Source of the DNA: Vibrio injensis
GTDB lineage: Bacteria > Pseudomonadota > Gammaproteobacteria > Enterobacterales > Vibrionaceae
NCBI RefSeq assembly: GCF_001895205.1
Contig: NZ_BDJF01000022.1
Coordinates: forward strand, 1-64,000
Length of the DNA: 64,000 nt
Reading direction: 5' to 3'
The notes under the pieces are model-generated. The model was not told the origin of the DNA, did not search any database, and worked only from the letters and a program-made list of their open reading frames with translations. This document shows positions 10,429 to 19,811 of the stretch, one piece after another. The translations under genes were made by a program, and so were the position numbers. The stretch's first letter is position 1, and the number at the start of each line of letters is the position of its first letter.

Positions 10429-10983
10429 GTGAGCGCATTAGCTATTTCAATTACTACCGTCGCCTTAGCTGAAATTGGCGATAAAACTCAACTGCTATCT
10501 TTGTTGTTAGCCAGTCGATACCGAAAACCTGTTCCTATCATCGCGGCGATATTTCTTGCCACTTTAGCGAATCATGCCTTAGCCGCTTGGCTTGGTGTGG
10601 TTGTTGCCGACTATTTGTCGCCCGACATTTTAAAATGGGTTTTAGTGGTGAGTTTTTTAATCATGGCCGGATGGGTATTAATCCCTGATAAATTGGATGA
10701 AGAGGAGTCTATCTCTAACCGTGGGCCTTTTGTTGCCAGCTTTATCGCCTTTTTTATTGCTGAAATCGGCGACAAAACCCAGATAGCCACTTCCATTTTA
10801 GGAGCTCAATATGCTGATGCTTTATTGTGGGTCATTTTAGGCACCACGATTGGCATGCTGCTGGCTAATGTTCCTGTGGTGATGATCGGCAAATTGTCGG
10901 CCAATAAGCTGCCACTTGGTTTGATCCGCAAAGTCACCGCTGTTTTATTTATCGGCTTAGCGATTGCTGCCGCGCTGTTCTAG
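10429..10983 (+). CDS. mneA: Manganese exporter, TMEM165/GDT1 family (MneA/UPF0016)
   Basis: This 184-residue inner-membrane protein belongs to the UPF0016 family, which exports Mn2+ in Vibrio (MneA) and transports Ca2+/Mn2+ in eukaryotes (Gdt1/TMEM165). The family's duplicated signature EIGDKT appears at 15-20 and 112-117, each in a hydrophobic helix. About six membrane segments are apparent. Translation starts at a GTG with no clear Shine-Dalgarno, in line with control by the upstream RNA fold. The Mn2+ riboswitch strongly supports a role in manganese detoxification. Confidence 0.92.
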   Translation: MSALAISITTVALAEIGDKTQLLSLLLASRYRKPVPIIAAIFLATLANHALAAWLGVVVADYLSPDILKWVLVVSFLIMAGWVLIPDKLDEEESISNRGPFVASFIAFFIAEIGDKTQIATSILGAQYADALLWVILGTTIGMLLANVPVVMIGKLSANKLPLGLIRKVTAVLFIGLAIAAALF

Positions 10984-11022
10984 AACAGATCTCGTTGTTT
11001 CGATAAAAATTGTTAGCACTGG

Positions 11023-11058
11023 ATCACGCTCTTGACCAAAAGCCATTAAGAGCGTGAT
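11023..11058 (+). terminator. Hairpin after mneA
   Basis: ATCACGCTCTT (11023-11033) pairs perfectly with AAGAGCGTGAT (11048-11058) around a 14-base loop, 40 bases after the mneA stop. There is no U-tract, so it may stabilise the transcript end rather than terminate it. Confidence 0.4.
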
Positions 11059-11127
11059 GTTCGCCATATTCGTATCACTATTGCCATGCTAGGTTAACCA
11101 TATCGTGATGCGGTAAGAGGGTTGATT

Positions 11128-11388
11128 ATGCTGACACGCTATACGGGAATGACAGCCAAAAGTCAGAGCTACTTATTCACTTTTGGGTTTCTACTCACCT
11201 TATTAGGTATGACGTTAACCAATATGTGGCTACCCATGGTCGCGGGAGCGATTATTATGGCGGCCTTAACGGTCGAGGCTTGGATCCGAGTCGCTTACAT
11301 TATTCCAATGCACAATGAGTTAAGAGCACTGCAACAACAAGTGAATAAACTACAAGCAGAAATCCGAGCGATTGAGTACCAAGAATAA
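11128..11388 (+). CDS. Small membrane protein of unknown function with C-terminal coiled coil
   Basis: I do not recognise this 86-residue protein. It has a short basic N terminus, two hydrophobic helices (roughly residues 18-34 and 38-55) and a C-terminal heptad-like stretch (about 61-83) rich in Leu, Gln and Glu that looks like a coiled coil. A likely topology is two membrane passes with the coil in the cytoplasm. The ATG at 11128 is chosen over a TTG at 11122 because AAGAGGG lies six bases upstream. It stands alone between mneA and tusA. A link to manganese is only a matter of position. Confidence 0.75.
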   Translation: MLTRYTGMTAKSQSYLFTFGFLLTLLGMTLTNMWLPMVAGAIIMAALTVEAWIRVAYIIPMHNELRALQQQVNKLQAEIRAIEYQE

Positions 11389-11529
11389 ACTTAACCCGCA
11401 ATCAGCACATATCATCAATATGCATGCTGATTACTCTAAAGATAATAAAGTAGGGCGAATTATCTAGCCTTACTTTCTTTCATCGGCTAAATCCCCAGCA
11501 ATCAACCATGGCTGCCAAAGACTGCAAGA

Positions 11530-11778
11530 TTAAGCTAAGCCTTTTTTGATCAAATACTGATAAGGTAGTTGCTCGGTTTGCTGCGCCAACAATTGATGAT
11601 CCATAAAGCGGCAAAAACTGGGGATATCTCGAGTCGTGGAAGGATCATCCGCCATCACCAATAACACATCGCCAGCTTGCATGGTACGAATGGTCTTGCG
11701 CACCATCATTACTGGTTCAGGGCAACGCAGTCCTTGCGCATCAAGGGAATGGGTCGCTAATGTTGAGTCAAATGTCAT
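11530..11778 (-). CDS. tusA: Sulfur carrier protein TusA
   Basis: TusA accepts persulfide sulfur from IscS and passes it to the TusBCD/TusE relay for 2-thiolation of tRNA wobble uridine. The 82-residue protein has the SirA/TusA fold with the active cysteine at residue 19 in LRCPEPVM, the same position as in E. coli TusA (81 aa). The start at 11778 is chosen because it gives the family length; the frame stays open to 11841. It is a single gene on the minus strand. The opposite strand upstream carries a possible small RNA. Confidence 0.95.
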   Translation of the reverse strand: MTFDSTLATHSLDAQGLRCPEPVMMVRKTIRTMQAGDVLLVMADDPSTTRDIPSFCRFMDHQLLAQQTEQLPYQYLIKKGLA

Positions 11779-11848
11779 GCAAAAACCTAATCGAGTAGCA
11801 AAATAAGGCGTAGATAATACGACTGAAAGAAAAATATTCAATAATCAC

Positions 11849-11961
11849 TTGGCAAAACTCATTTTAACCACTACCTTTATTAACATACATTTAACAAGCG
11901 CTCCAATATAATAACTCTCCATTTTTCTTGGGCTTCCCCGCTGTATGGCGGGATTTTTTTT
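11849..11961 (+). ncRNA. Candidate small RNA ending in an intrinsic terminator
   Basis: A promoter-like TTGGCA (11849-11854) and TACCTT (11872-11877) spaced by 17 bases precede an A/U- and C-rich single-stranded stretch with ACTCTCCA (about 11914-11921). A strong terminator ends it: CCCGC (11937-11941) pairs with GCGGG (11948-11952), followed by ATTTTTTTT. No plus-strand gene exists upstream for about 550 bases. A roughly 77-nt Hfq-type RNA is plausible, with CUCUCC able to pair with Shine-Dalgarno sequences. The terminator is seen; the RNA is inferred. Confidence 0.45.
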
Positions 11962-11973
11962 GCTATTTATTTA

Positions 11974-12004
11974 GGGTTTTGCCTAGAATAGCTAGGCAAA
12001 ACCC
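11974..12004. repeat. 13-bp perfect inverted repeat between tusA and acuI
   Basis: GGGTTTTGCCTAG (11974-11986) and CTAGGCAAAACCC (11992-12004) form a perfect 13-bp stem with a five-base loop. It lies 130 bases beyond the end of acuI and may end that transcript, although no U-tract follows on either strand. Confidence 0.6.
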
Positions 12005-12135
12005 TCTCGCCGCGATTAAAACACTTTTATCTCGAACAAAATTTAACCGTGAAAGATAAACAGACCCTAAGCGCAAAACTAAGACGTAGCAAACCGTGCA
12101 GCGTCTTGGTTGTCATTAACCACGTCTCCTTTCTG

Positions 12136-13116
12136 TTAGAGTTTAATCACTACGCGGCCTGTCACTTGGCCTTGCGTAATCGCTTGTGCAAATTCAGGTA
12201 CCTGCTCAAGAGAGATCTCGTGACACGCTTGCTCAAAATAACTGGCAGGTAAATATTGCGCGAGACTTTGCCATGCCGCAAGGCGCTTTTCTGCTGGGCA
12301 AGAGACTGAATCGACCCCTTGCAAACGTACATTACGTAAAATAAATGGCATCACTGTCGTCGGTAAATCAAAGCCGCCGGCTAAACCGCATGCCGCAACG
12401 GTACTGTTATAGTCCATTTGAGCGAGCACTTTAGCTAATATTTTGCTGCCTACGGTATCAATCGCCCCAGCCCAAAGCTGCTTTTCTAATGGCCGAGCGG
12501 GCTGTTCAAACTCGCTGCGATCAATAATTCGGCTGGCACCGAGTTTTTCTAGTAGTGGACCATTTTGTTCAACACGACCGGTTACCGCCGCAACTTTATA
12601 ACCTAGGTTAGCTAATAGTGTTACCGCAACGGAACCAACGCCGCCGCTGGCACCAGTCACTAGGATTTCACCTTGTTCTGCTTTAATGCCTGCATCTAAC
12701 AGAGCTTGAACACAGAGCATCGCGGTAAAGCCAGCAGTACCAATCATCATCGCTTGTTTGCTGTCCAATCCAGACACTAAAGGCACCAACCAATCAGCTT
12801 GCAGACGAGCCTTTTCAGCCATCCCCCCCCAATGGTTTTCGCCGACTCCCCATCCGGTTAATACCACTTGGTCGCCGCTTTGGTAACGAGCATCCTTAGA
12901 CTCAATCACTTGGCCCGCGAGGTCGATCCCAGGCACCATGGGAAAGTTACGAATGATCTTACCTTTACCAGTAATGGCTAAACCGTCTTTATAATTGAGT
13001 GAAGAGTACTCCACGGCAACCAAAACGTCGCCATCAGGCAATTGAATCTCATCGAGTGATTCGATGGTCGCGGTTGTGTTTTTTTCTTGCTGGTTGAGGA
13101 TTAGCGCTTTAAACAT
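12136..13116 (-). CDS. acuI: Acrylyl-CoA reductase-type quinone oxidoreductase (AcuI/YhdH)
   Basis: This 326-residue zinc-free medium-chain dehydrogenase/reductase matches the AcuI/YhdH family, which reduces toxic acrylyl-CoA to propionyl-CoA with NADPH. The family segments are SSLNYKDGLAITG, PMVPGIDLAG, and GASGGVGSVAV for the nucleotide-binding turn. The conserved C-terminal part (GLAGG...MPFILRNV) is also present. The length is typical. In marine bacteria this enzyme serves DMSP breakdown, but no DMSP genes are near, so general acrylate detoxification is the safer reading. It stands alone upstream of the ilv operon. Confidence 0.88.
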   Translation of the reverse strand: MFKALILNQQEKNTTATIESLDEIQLPDGDVLVAVEYSSLNYKDGLAITGKGKIIRNFPMVPGIDLAGQVIESKDARYQSGDQVVLTGWGVGENHWGGMAEKARLQADWLVPLVSGLDSKQAMMIGTAGFTAMLCVQALLDAGIKAEQGEILVTGASGGVGSVAVTLLANLGYKVAAVTGRVEQNGPLLEKLGASRIIDRSEFEQPARPLEKQLWAGAIDTVGSKILAKVLAQMDYNSTVAACGLAGGFDLPTTVMPFILRNVRLQGVDSVSCPAEKRLAAWQSLAQYLPASYFEQACHEISLEQVPEFAQAITQGQVTGRVVIKL

Positions 13117-13311
13117 ATTGGTCTCCGGGCTGAATATAACGAGTGAAAGTGCAATAGCCTGTGATTGGCATAAACGAACCTAGCCAACATCCTGCAGCTT
13201 CAAGTATAAAGGGGATAATCACCACACAATGGCTTCAGTATACGCAAACCCATAATGAAATGTTGTTATGTACAATTAGATTACCGCTACCATGATCACA
13301 AAGCGAACGGA

Positions 13312-13339
13312 TAAAAAATGCCAGTCGTATGACTGGCAT
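13312..13339 (-). terminator. Terminator of the ilvGMEDA operon
   Basis: ATGCCAGTC (13318-13326) and GACTGGCAT (13331-13339) form a 9-bp stem with a GTAT loop. Read leftward it is followed by six Ts. It lies 18 bases past the ilvA stop. Confidence 0.9.
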
Positions 13340-13356
13340 GTGAAAGTAAAATGGAC

Positions 13357-14886
13357 TTAGGATAAGAAGAATTGATAAGCCGGATTATTAGTCTCATCCT
13401 TATACTGATAGCCAAGCTCATAGAGATGAGCAGAAAATCGCACTAAATCACTTTCTGCTAACTCGAAGCCACACAATACTCGTCCGTAATCCGCACCATG
13501 GTTACGATAATTAAATAAGCTAATGTTCCAATGAGTGCCTAAGGTACTCAAAAACTTGAGTAAGGCTCCCGGATACTCTGGAAATTCAAAGCTATATAAA
13601 CGCTCTTTGAGTGGCTTCGAAGGTTTACCGCCTATCATGTAACGCACATGCAGCTTAGCCATTTCATCGTCAGACAGATCGACCACCGGATAACCACCCT
13701 GTCGCAAATCATGGACGATATGCTGTAATTCTTCTTGCCCTCCTAATAAACGAACACCAACAAAGATATTAGCCAGTTGGTCATCGTTATAGCGATAGTT
13801 GAACTCAGTAACCGCTCGACCACCGATAATATGGCAAAACTCAAAAAATGCCCCAGGACGTTCAGGAATGGTCACCGCCAGCAAACCTTCACGCTTCTCA
13901 CCGAGTTCACACCGTTCAGAGACATAGCGTAAACCATGGAAGTTGGTATTGGCACCAGATAATACCGTAGCCAGTTGTTTATCCACCAGTTGGTGACGCT
14001 CGGCAAATTTCTTCAACCCAGCTAAAGCCAGTGCCCCTGAAGGCTCGGCAATCGCGCGCGTGTCTTCAAAAATATCTTTCACTGCCGAGCAAATTTCATC
14101 GCTAGAAACGGTGATATGGCCATCGAGGTATTGTTGGCACAAACGGAAGGTTTCATCACCAATCCGCTTCACCGCTACCCCATCAGCAAACAAACTCACT
14201 TGTTCAAGTACCACAGGTTCACCAGCATCTAACGCAGCTTTCAGACATGCTGAATCCTCTGGTTCAACGGCAATGACTTTGATATCCGGCATCAATTGCT
14301 TGATCAGCACCGCCACTCCGGCCGCAAGTCCGCCGCCGCCCACGGGCAGAAAAATATAATCGAGATGACCATTTTGCTGCAGCATCTCCATGCCTATGGT
14401 TCCTTGCCCAGCAATGACTAATGGATGATCAAAGGGCGGCACAAAAGTATAGCCATGCTGCGCTGCCAAACGTTCAGCTTCTGCTTTCGCTTCATCAAAA
14501 TTATTGCCATGTAACATCACGACACCGCCAAATCCACGAACCGCCTCCACTTTAATATCAGGGGTAGTTTTGGGCATGACGATGGTGGTTTTGATGCCTA
14601 GCTTGGTACCGGATAATGCCATTCCTTGCGCATGATTACCGGCGGAGGCGGCAATCACCCCGGCTTGTTTCTGCGCATCAGATAGACTGGATAACATGGT
14701 GTAAGCACCACGTAATTTGAAAGAATGTACTGGCTGGCGATCTTCTCGTTTTAATTGCACTCGGTTTTGAATGCGCGCTGATAGGCGCGGCATTGCTTGC
14801 AGTGGCGTCACTAACGCCACGTCGTAAACAGGTGCACGCAAAATTTGCCGTAAATACTCCGCGCCGGTTTGCTTGCTTGCACTCAT
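13357..14886 (-). CDS. ilvA: Threonine ammonia-lyase, biosynthetic
   Basis: IlvA deaminates threonine to 2-oxobutanoate, the committed step to isoleucine, and is normally inhibited by isoleucine. The 509-residue protein has an N-terminal PLP domain with the Schiff-base lysine K57 in HSFKLRGA and the glycine-rich PVGGGGLAAG loop. Two C-terminal ACT-like regulatory domains lie at about 330-505. This is the long biosynthetic form, not the short catabolic TdcB. The start lies three bases after the ilvD stop, with GAGGGG as ribosome site, so it is the last gene of the ilv operon. Confidence 0.97.
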   Translation of the reverse strand: MSASKQTGAEYLRQILRAPVYDVALVTPLQAMPRLSARIQNRVQLKREDRQPVHSFKLRGAYTMLSSLSDAQKQAGVIAASAGNHAQGMALSGTKLGIKTTIVMPKTTPDIKVEAVRGFGGVVMLHGNNFDEAKAEAERLAAQHGYTFVPPFDHPLVIAGQGTIGMEMLQQNGHLDYIFLPVGGGGLAAGVAVLIKQLMPDIKVIAVEPEDSACLKAALDAGEPVVLEQVSLFADGVAVKRIGDETFRLCQQYLDGHITVSSDEICSAVKDIFEDTRAIAEPSGALALAGLKKFAERHQLVDKQLATVLSGANTNFHGLRYVSERCELGEKREGLLAVTIPERPGAFFEFCHIIGGRAVTEFNYRYNDDQLANIFVGVRLLGGQEELQHIVHDLRQGGYPVVDLSDDEMAKLHVRYMIGGKPSKPLKERLYSFEFPEYPGALLKFLSTLGTHWNISLFNYRNHGADYGRVLCGFELAESDLVRFSAHLYELGYQYKDETNNPAYQFFLS

Positions 14887-14889
14887 CCA

Positions 14890-16731
14890 CTACCCCTCAA
14901 GTTTCGATTTATCTCGCACTGCGCCTTTATCAGCACTGGTTGCCAGACTCGCGTAAGCTTTGAGCGCTAAAGAGACTTCACGCTGACGATTAACCGGTTT
15001 CCAGCCTTGCTTATCTTGCGCGGCTCGACGCTCAGCCAACTCATCTTCTGAAACCAGTAGGCGAATCGAACGATTAGGAATATCAATCGCGATCTTATCG
15101 CCATTATTGACCAAACCTATCGTGCCACCATTAGCGGCTTCAGGAGAGACATGACCAATCGATAAGCCAGAAGTACCACCAGAAAAACGGCCATCGGTTA
15201 ATAAGGCACAAGCCTTACCAAGCCCCATTGATTTAAGATAAGTGGTTGGGTAAAGCATCTCTTGCATACCCGGGCCGCCTTTAGGGCCTTCGTAGCGAAT
15301 CACGACTACATCCCCAGCTTTAACTTGGCCACCTAAAATACCTTCTACCGCCGTATCTTGGCTTTCAAACACAATCGCTGGTCCCGTGAAAGTGAGATTG
15401 TCTTCATCGACGCCCGCAGTTTTAACAATACAACCGTCAAGGGCAATGTTGCCACGAAGCACCGCCAAACCACCATCTTGACTAAAGGCATGGGCTTTAC
15501 TGCGAATGCAACCTGAGGTGCGATCATCGTCTAATCGATCCCAACGGCAAGATTGTGAAAATGCTTTGGTGGTACGAATGCCAGCCGGACCAGCACGGAA
15601 AAAGTCGAGCACCGCTTGATCGTCCGTTTGCATGATGTCGTATTGGGCCAATTGCTGTTGCAAGGTCATCCCCAACACAGTATGGGTTTGGTTATTGATC
15701 AATCCTGCGCGATCTAACTCGCCCAAAATTGCCATAACGCCTCCAGCGCGATGGACATCTTCCATGTGATATTTCTGGGTCGATGGCGCCACTTTACAGA
15801 GATGCGGCACTTGACGTGACATGCGGTCAATATCCGTCATATCGAAATCAATCTCTCCCTCTTGCGCCGCCGCTAAGAGATGCAAAACCGTATTGGTGGA
15901 GCCGCCCATAGCGATATCCAGCGCCATGGCATTTTCAAACGCCGCTTTATTGGCGATATTACGTGGCAGCGCCGAGTGATCGTCTTGCTCATAGTAACGC
16001 TTGGTCAGTTCAACAATCCGTTTACCGGCATTGATAAATAACGCTTCGCGATCGGCATGAGTCGCCAGCATCGAACCATTACCAGGCTGGGAAAGCCCTA
16101 ATGCTTCGGTTAAACAATTCATTGAGTTAGCGGTAAACATCCCCGAGCAAGAGCCGCAAGTCGGACAAGCCGAGCGCTCAATTTGCTGACTTTGCTGATC
16201 AGAAACCGTAGGATCGGCTCCTTGAATCATGGCATCAACCAAATCAAGTTTGATAATTTGATCGGACAATTTGGTTTTGCCCGCTTCCATCGGACCGCCG
16301 GAGACAAAAATCACCGGAATATTTAAGCGCAGCGCCGCCATCATCATTCCTGGAGTGATCTTGTCACAGTTCGAGATACAGACCATGGCATCAGCACAAT
16401 GCGCATTAACCATATACTCCACCGAATCGGCAATTAGCTCCCGTGATGGCAAGGAATACAGCATGCCACCATGGCCCATGGCAATACCATCATCCACCGC
16501 AATGGTATTAAATTCTTTGGCGATACCGCCAGCTTTCTCTATTTCCCCCGCCACCAATTGTCCCATGTCTTTAAGATGCACATGACCCGGTACAAACTGG
16601 GTAAATGAGTTGACCACCGCAATGATCGGTTTTCCAAAATCTTCTTCTTTAACACCGGTTGCACGCCATAGGGCACGTGCTCCGGCCATATTACGACCAT
16701 GAGTGGTCGTTGCTGAACGATACTTTGGCAT
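14890..16731 (-). CDS. ilvD: Dihydroxy-acid dehydratase
   Basis: IlvD dehydrates 2,3-dihydroxy acids to the 2-keto acids of valine and isoleucine, using an iron-sulfur cluster. The 613-residue protein has the cluster and active-site segments CDKITPG and [18 protein letters not shown], plus the C-terminal GRFSGG...IGHVSPEA block. The length fits E. coli IlvD (616 aa). It lies 13 bases after ilvE and three bases before ilvA, so it is tightly operonic. Nothing is missing or broken. Confidence 0.98.
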   Translation of the reverse strand: MPKYRSATTTHGRNMAGARALWRATGVKEEDFGKPIIAVVNSFTQFVPGHVHLKDMGQLVAGEIEKAGGIAKEFNTIAVDDGIAMGHGGMLYSLPSRELIADSVEYMVNAHCADAMVCISNCDKITPGMMMAALRLNIPVIFVSGGPMEAGKTKLSDQIIKLDLVDAMIQGADPTVSDQQSQQIERSACPTCGSCSGMFTANSMNCLTEALGLSQPGNGSMLATHADREALFINAGKRIVELTKRYYEQDDHSALPRNIANKAAFENAMALDIAMGGSTNTVLHLLAAAQEGEIDFDMTDIDRMSRQVPHLCKVAPSTQKYHMEDVHRAGGVMAILGELDRAGLINNQTHTVLGMTLQQQLAQYDIMQTDDQAVLDFFRAGPAGIRTTKAFSQSCRWDRLDDDRTSGCIRSKAHAFSQDGGLAVLRGNIALDGCIVKTAGVDEDNLTFTGPAIVFESQDTAVEGILGGQVKAGDVVVIRYEGPKGGPGMQEMLYPTTYLKSMGLGKACALLTDGRFSGGTSGLSIGHVSPEAANGGTIGLVNNGDKIAIDIPNRSIRLLVSEDELAERRAAQDKQGWKPVNRQREVSLALKAYASLATSADKGAVRDKSKLEG

Positions 16732-16744
16732 TGTCCGTTATCCT

Positions 16745-17686
16745 CTATGATTGCTTCTCTGGGTAGACATAATCCAACCAACCCCACTTATCTTCTGTGG
16801 TGCCGTTGAATAGGCCAAAGTACGCCTCTTGCATCACTTTAGTGATCGGTCCGCGTTTACCTTCACCAACCGTGATTTGATCGACACTGCGTACCGGAAC
16901 GATTTCCGCTGCCGTTCCGGTCATGAATATTTCATCCGCCAAATACAGCGCTTCACGGGCAATATTCACTTCACGCACTTCGTAGCCCATGTCTTTGGCA
17001 AGGGTCATGATCGAATCGCGGGTAATGCCAGGCAGAATGGAGCTGGTAGTTGGCGGAGTCAGCAGTACGCCATTTTTGATCACAAAGATATTTTCGCCTG
17101 CACCTTCAGATAAATAACCATCCACACTTAAGGCAATACCTTCGGCATAGCCATGACGACGCGCTTCACCGCCGACAAGCAGAGAGGATAAGTAGTTACC
17201 GCCCGCTTTAGCGGCGGTTGGGATAGTATTCGGCGCAGCGCGGTGCCAGCTAGAAATCATCGCATCGACACCATTTTCTAATGCTTCATCACCTAAATAA
17301 GCGCCCCAAGGGAAAGCGGCGATGATCAACTCCATCTCAGTATTCACCGGCGGGCAAACCCCAAGGCCGACATTGCCCACAAAACCCAACGGGCGAATAT
17401 AAGCCGAATCGAGCTTATTAATTCGCAACGTTTCCCGTGTTGCTTCCATGATTTCGTCAATTGTATAGGGAATTGGAAAACGATAAATTTTTGCCGAATC
17501 TTTCAGACGCTGAGCATGCTCGCGATGACGGAAAACGATTGGACCTTTCGGGGTGTTATAGCAACGCACGCCTTCAAAGACTGAGGTACCGTAATGCATT
17601 GCGTGAGTCAGTACATGGACATTGGCATTGGCCCATGGCACCATTTCACCGTTGAACCAAATGTAATCTGCTGTTTTTGTTGCCAT
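16745..17686 (-). CDS. ilvE: Branched-chain amino acid transaminase
   Basis: IlvE performs the last transamination to valine, leucine and isoleucine with PLP and glutamate. The 313-residue protein is a fold-type IV aminotransferase. It starts at KTADYIWFNGEMVPW and has the HAMHYGTSVFEGVR segment, the PLP lysine in AAKAGGNYLSSL and the YLSEGAGENIF motif. A good AAGGAAGG ribosome site precedes the ATG. It lies 12 bases after ilvM in the ilvGMEDA order found in enteric bacteria. Confidence 0.97.
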   Translation of the reverse strand: MATKTADYIWFNGEMVPWANANVHVLTHAMHYGTSVFEGVRCYNTPKGPIVFRHREHAQRLKDSAKIYRFPIPYTIDEIMEATRETLRINKLDSAYIRPLGFVGNVGLGVCPPVNTEMELIIAAFPWGAYLGDEALENGVDAMISSWHRAAPNTIPTAAKAGGNYLSSLLVGGEARRHGYAEGIALSVDGYLSEGAGENIFVIKNGVLLTPPTTSSILPGITRDSIMTLAKDMGYEVREVNIAREALYLADEIFMTGTAAEIVPVRSVDQITVGEGKRGPITKVMQEAYFGLFNGTTEDKWGWLDYVYPEKQS

Positions 17687-17698
17687 TGCTTGCCTTCC

Positions 17699-17983
17699 TT
17701 ATGCACAAATCTTTTGTTGTAAATTGTTGTTGGGGAGTTCATCGAGATTTAAAGGGGTAACGTCGACACTACGAATATCCCATAATTTTTCAATTTGGTT
17801 AACCAAGGTACTGATCGGCCGATCGCTATCGACAATGATTTCAACACTGGCGACTTGACTAATATGGTTTTGTGTTGCCGCCACTTGTCTGATAATGAAG
17901 CCGCGATGACGCACCACCCGCAGAACGCGCTCTAGTAACACCGGTTTATCATCGGCCTTGATGTCTAATAAATATCTTTCCAT
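17699..17983 (-). CDS. ilvM: Acetolactate synthase II small subunit
   Basis: IlvM is the regulatory subunit that stabilises and activates the catalytic IlvG subunit. The 94-residue protein is a single ACT domain, with the hydrophobic strand after DDKPVLLERVLRVVRHRGF and the VEIIVDSDRPISTL segment. It is slightly longer than E. coli IlvM (87 aa). Its ATG overlaps the last base of the ilvG stop codon, implying tight coupling and balanced subunit synthesis. Confidence 0.93.
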   Translation of the reverse strand: MERYLLDIKADDKPVLLERVLRVVRHRGFIIRQVAATQNHISQVASVEIIVDSDRPISTLVNQIEKLWDIRSVDVTPLNLDELPNNNLQQKICA

Positions 17984-19629
17984 TAGGTGTTCTCCAACAT
18001 ATCACTATTTGAGGCGCCAGGCGGTACTAAAGGCCAAACATTTTCTTCTTCATCGATCAAAACATGCAATAGATAAGCGGTTTTACTGGCCAGCATCTCT
18101 TGCAATGCCGGCTCCACTTGCTCTTTTTTAGTGATGGTCTTACCCGGGATACCGAAGGCTTGGGCCAGCATCACGAAGTCTGGGTTGTCATCCAAAATCG
18201 TTTCACTATGACGACCATCAAAAAACAGCGATTGCCATTGGCGAACCATGCCTAAGCGCTGGTTATCAAGTAACACCATTTTTACTGGGATCTGACGCCG
18301 CTTAAGTGTGCCTAGCTCCTGAACATTCATCATAAAAGAGCCATCGCCTGAGATTAGGATTGATTGGTCTTCTGGACGAGCAACCGCGGCACCCATGGCA
18401 GCAGGTAAACCAAAGCCCATGGTGCCAAGACCCGCAGAGGTAATAAAGTTTTCTGGCGCTCGGGGCTGAATATGCTGCGCGGCCCACATTTGGTGCTGAC
18501 CAACATCGGTGGAAACCATCGCACTGTCGGGCATCATATCGGAGAGTTGTTTAAGTAGCAGTGGCGCAAAAATCAGCTCTCCGGGATGATCGTAACGCCA
18601 AGTGAAATCACGGCGTAAGTTCTCACTGTAATCGGCCCATGAGGAAATATCATGGTTTAACTCCAGTTGTGGAAGAATGCGATTAATATCGCCACGCAAA
18701 GCGGCGTTGGCTCGGCGTAATTTATTAAATTCAGCGGCATCAATATCGATATGAATCACTTTCGCATGCGGTGCAAAAGTATCCAGCTTGCCAGTGACTC
18801 GGTCATCAAAACGCGCGCCCACCACAATCAATAAATCACTCTCTTGCACCACTAAATTAGCGGCTTTGGTACCATGCATACCCAACATACCCAGATAATG
18901 CGGGTCATGCCGTTCTATCGTACCGAGCCCTTTTAAGGTACTCACTGAAGGCATGGGATTTAAACGCAAGAACTCGCGCACCGTAGCAGTCGCTTTCGCC
19001 AATTGCACACCACCACCCACATACAACACTGGACGCTGACTGGCAGACAATAGCTGCTGCGCCGTGTGCAATTGCTCAGGGCAAGCTTCAGGCATCGCTG
19101 GTGGTGTAAATACAGGCAAGGTAAAACTTGGCGCTTGGGCTAACTGAACATCTTTCGCGATATCAACGATAACCGGCCCCGGACGACCGGTTTTTGCCAC
19201 CTCAAACGCTTCCGCCAATGTCGCCGCCAATTCACCAATATCGGTCACCAGATAACTGTGTTTGGTACAAGAAAGCGACATCCCTATCACATCCATCTCT
19301 TGGAAAGCATCCGTACCAATGTGCGAGCTCGCCACTTGGCCAGTAATCGCCACTAGAGGCACCGAGTCAAGAAAAGCATCCGCAAGGCCGGTGACTAAAT
19401 TGGTCGCTCCAGGTCCCGAGGTTGCCATACAGACCGCCACGCTTTGGGTTGAGCGAGCCATACCAATGGCCGCCATCGCCGCTCCTTGTTCATGGCGACA
19501 AAGGATATGTTCCACCCCACCATCATAGAGTGCATCATAAATAGGCATGATGGCACCACCAGGGTAACCAAAAACGGTTTTGATGCCCTGCTGCTGTAAG
19601 GCGGCAACGACAAGTTGTGCTCCCGTCAT
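17983..19629 (-). CDS. ilvG: Acetolactate synthase II large subunit
   Basis: IlvG condenses two pyruvates, or pyruvate and 2-oxobutanoate, to acetolactate or acetohydroxybutyrate. It uses thiamine diphosphate and bound FAD. The 548-residue protein shows the catalytic-glutamate region [11 protein letters not shown], the [13 protein letters not shown] loop and the ThDP site [12 protein letters not shown]. The frame is intact, unlike the frameshifted ilvG of E. coli K-12. A strong AGGAGGGG site precedes the ATG. It is the first structural gene after the leader peptide and attenuator. Confidence 0.97.
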   Translation of the reverse strand: MTGAQLVVAALQQQGIKTVFGYPGGAIMPIYDALYDGGVEHILCRHEQGAAMAAIGMARSTQSVAVCMATSGPGATNLVTGLADAFLDSVPLVAITGQVASSHIGTDAFQEMDVIGMSLSCTKHSYLVTDIGELAATLAEAFEVAKTGRPGPVIVDIAKDVQLAQAPSFTLPVFTPPAMPEACPEQLHTAQQLLSASQRPVLYVGGGVQLAKATATVREFLRLNPMPSVSTLKGLGTIERHDPHYLGMLGMHGTKAANLVVQESDLLIVVGARFDDRVTGKLDTFAPHAKVIHIDIDAAEFNKLRRANAALRGDINRILPQLELNHDISSWADYSENLRRDFTWRYDHPGELIFAPLLLKQLSDMMPDSAMVSTDVGQHQMWAAQHIQPRAPENFITSAGLGTMGFGLPAAMGAAVARPEDQSILISGDGSFMMNVQELGTLKRRQIPVKMVLLDNQRLGMVRQWQSLFFDGRHSETILDDNPDFVMLAQAFGIPGKTITKKEQVEPALQEMLASKTAYLLHVLIDEEENVWPLVPPGASNSDMLENT

Positions 19630-19761
19630 TGTGCCCCTCCTGAAACGCGCATTGCGCCATTAACGTTGTTGTGTTTGCACTTCATGTGCCGCTCCCATTC
19701 TTCCTGTCCATATCTGATTGGATAATCACCCAGCAGACTGCACTATGTCGTTAAATAGTTG

Positions 19762-19794
19762 AAAAAAAACCCCCGAACTTTTCAGTGCGGGGGT
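19762..19794 (-). terminator. ilv operon attenuator
   Basis: Read leftward, ACCCCCG (19794-19788) pairs with CGGGGGT (19775-19769), with further pairing inside the loop, and eight Ts follow (19769-19762). It lies 17 bases past the ilvL stop and about 130 bases before ilvG. This is the expected attenuator, released when ribosomes stall in the leader. Confidence 0.92.
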
Positions 19795-19811
19795 CTTTTT
19801 AAATTTGTGTG

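Noticed and set aside
11974..12004. Possible mobile miniature element ends
   Set aside because: Only one short inverted repeat is present, with no target duplication or flanking transposon sequence. A structural or terminator role is simpler.
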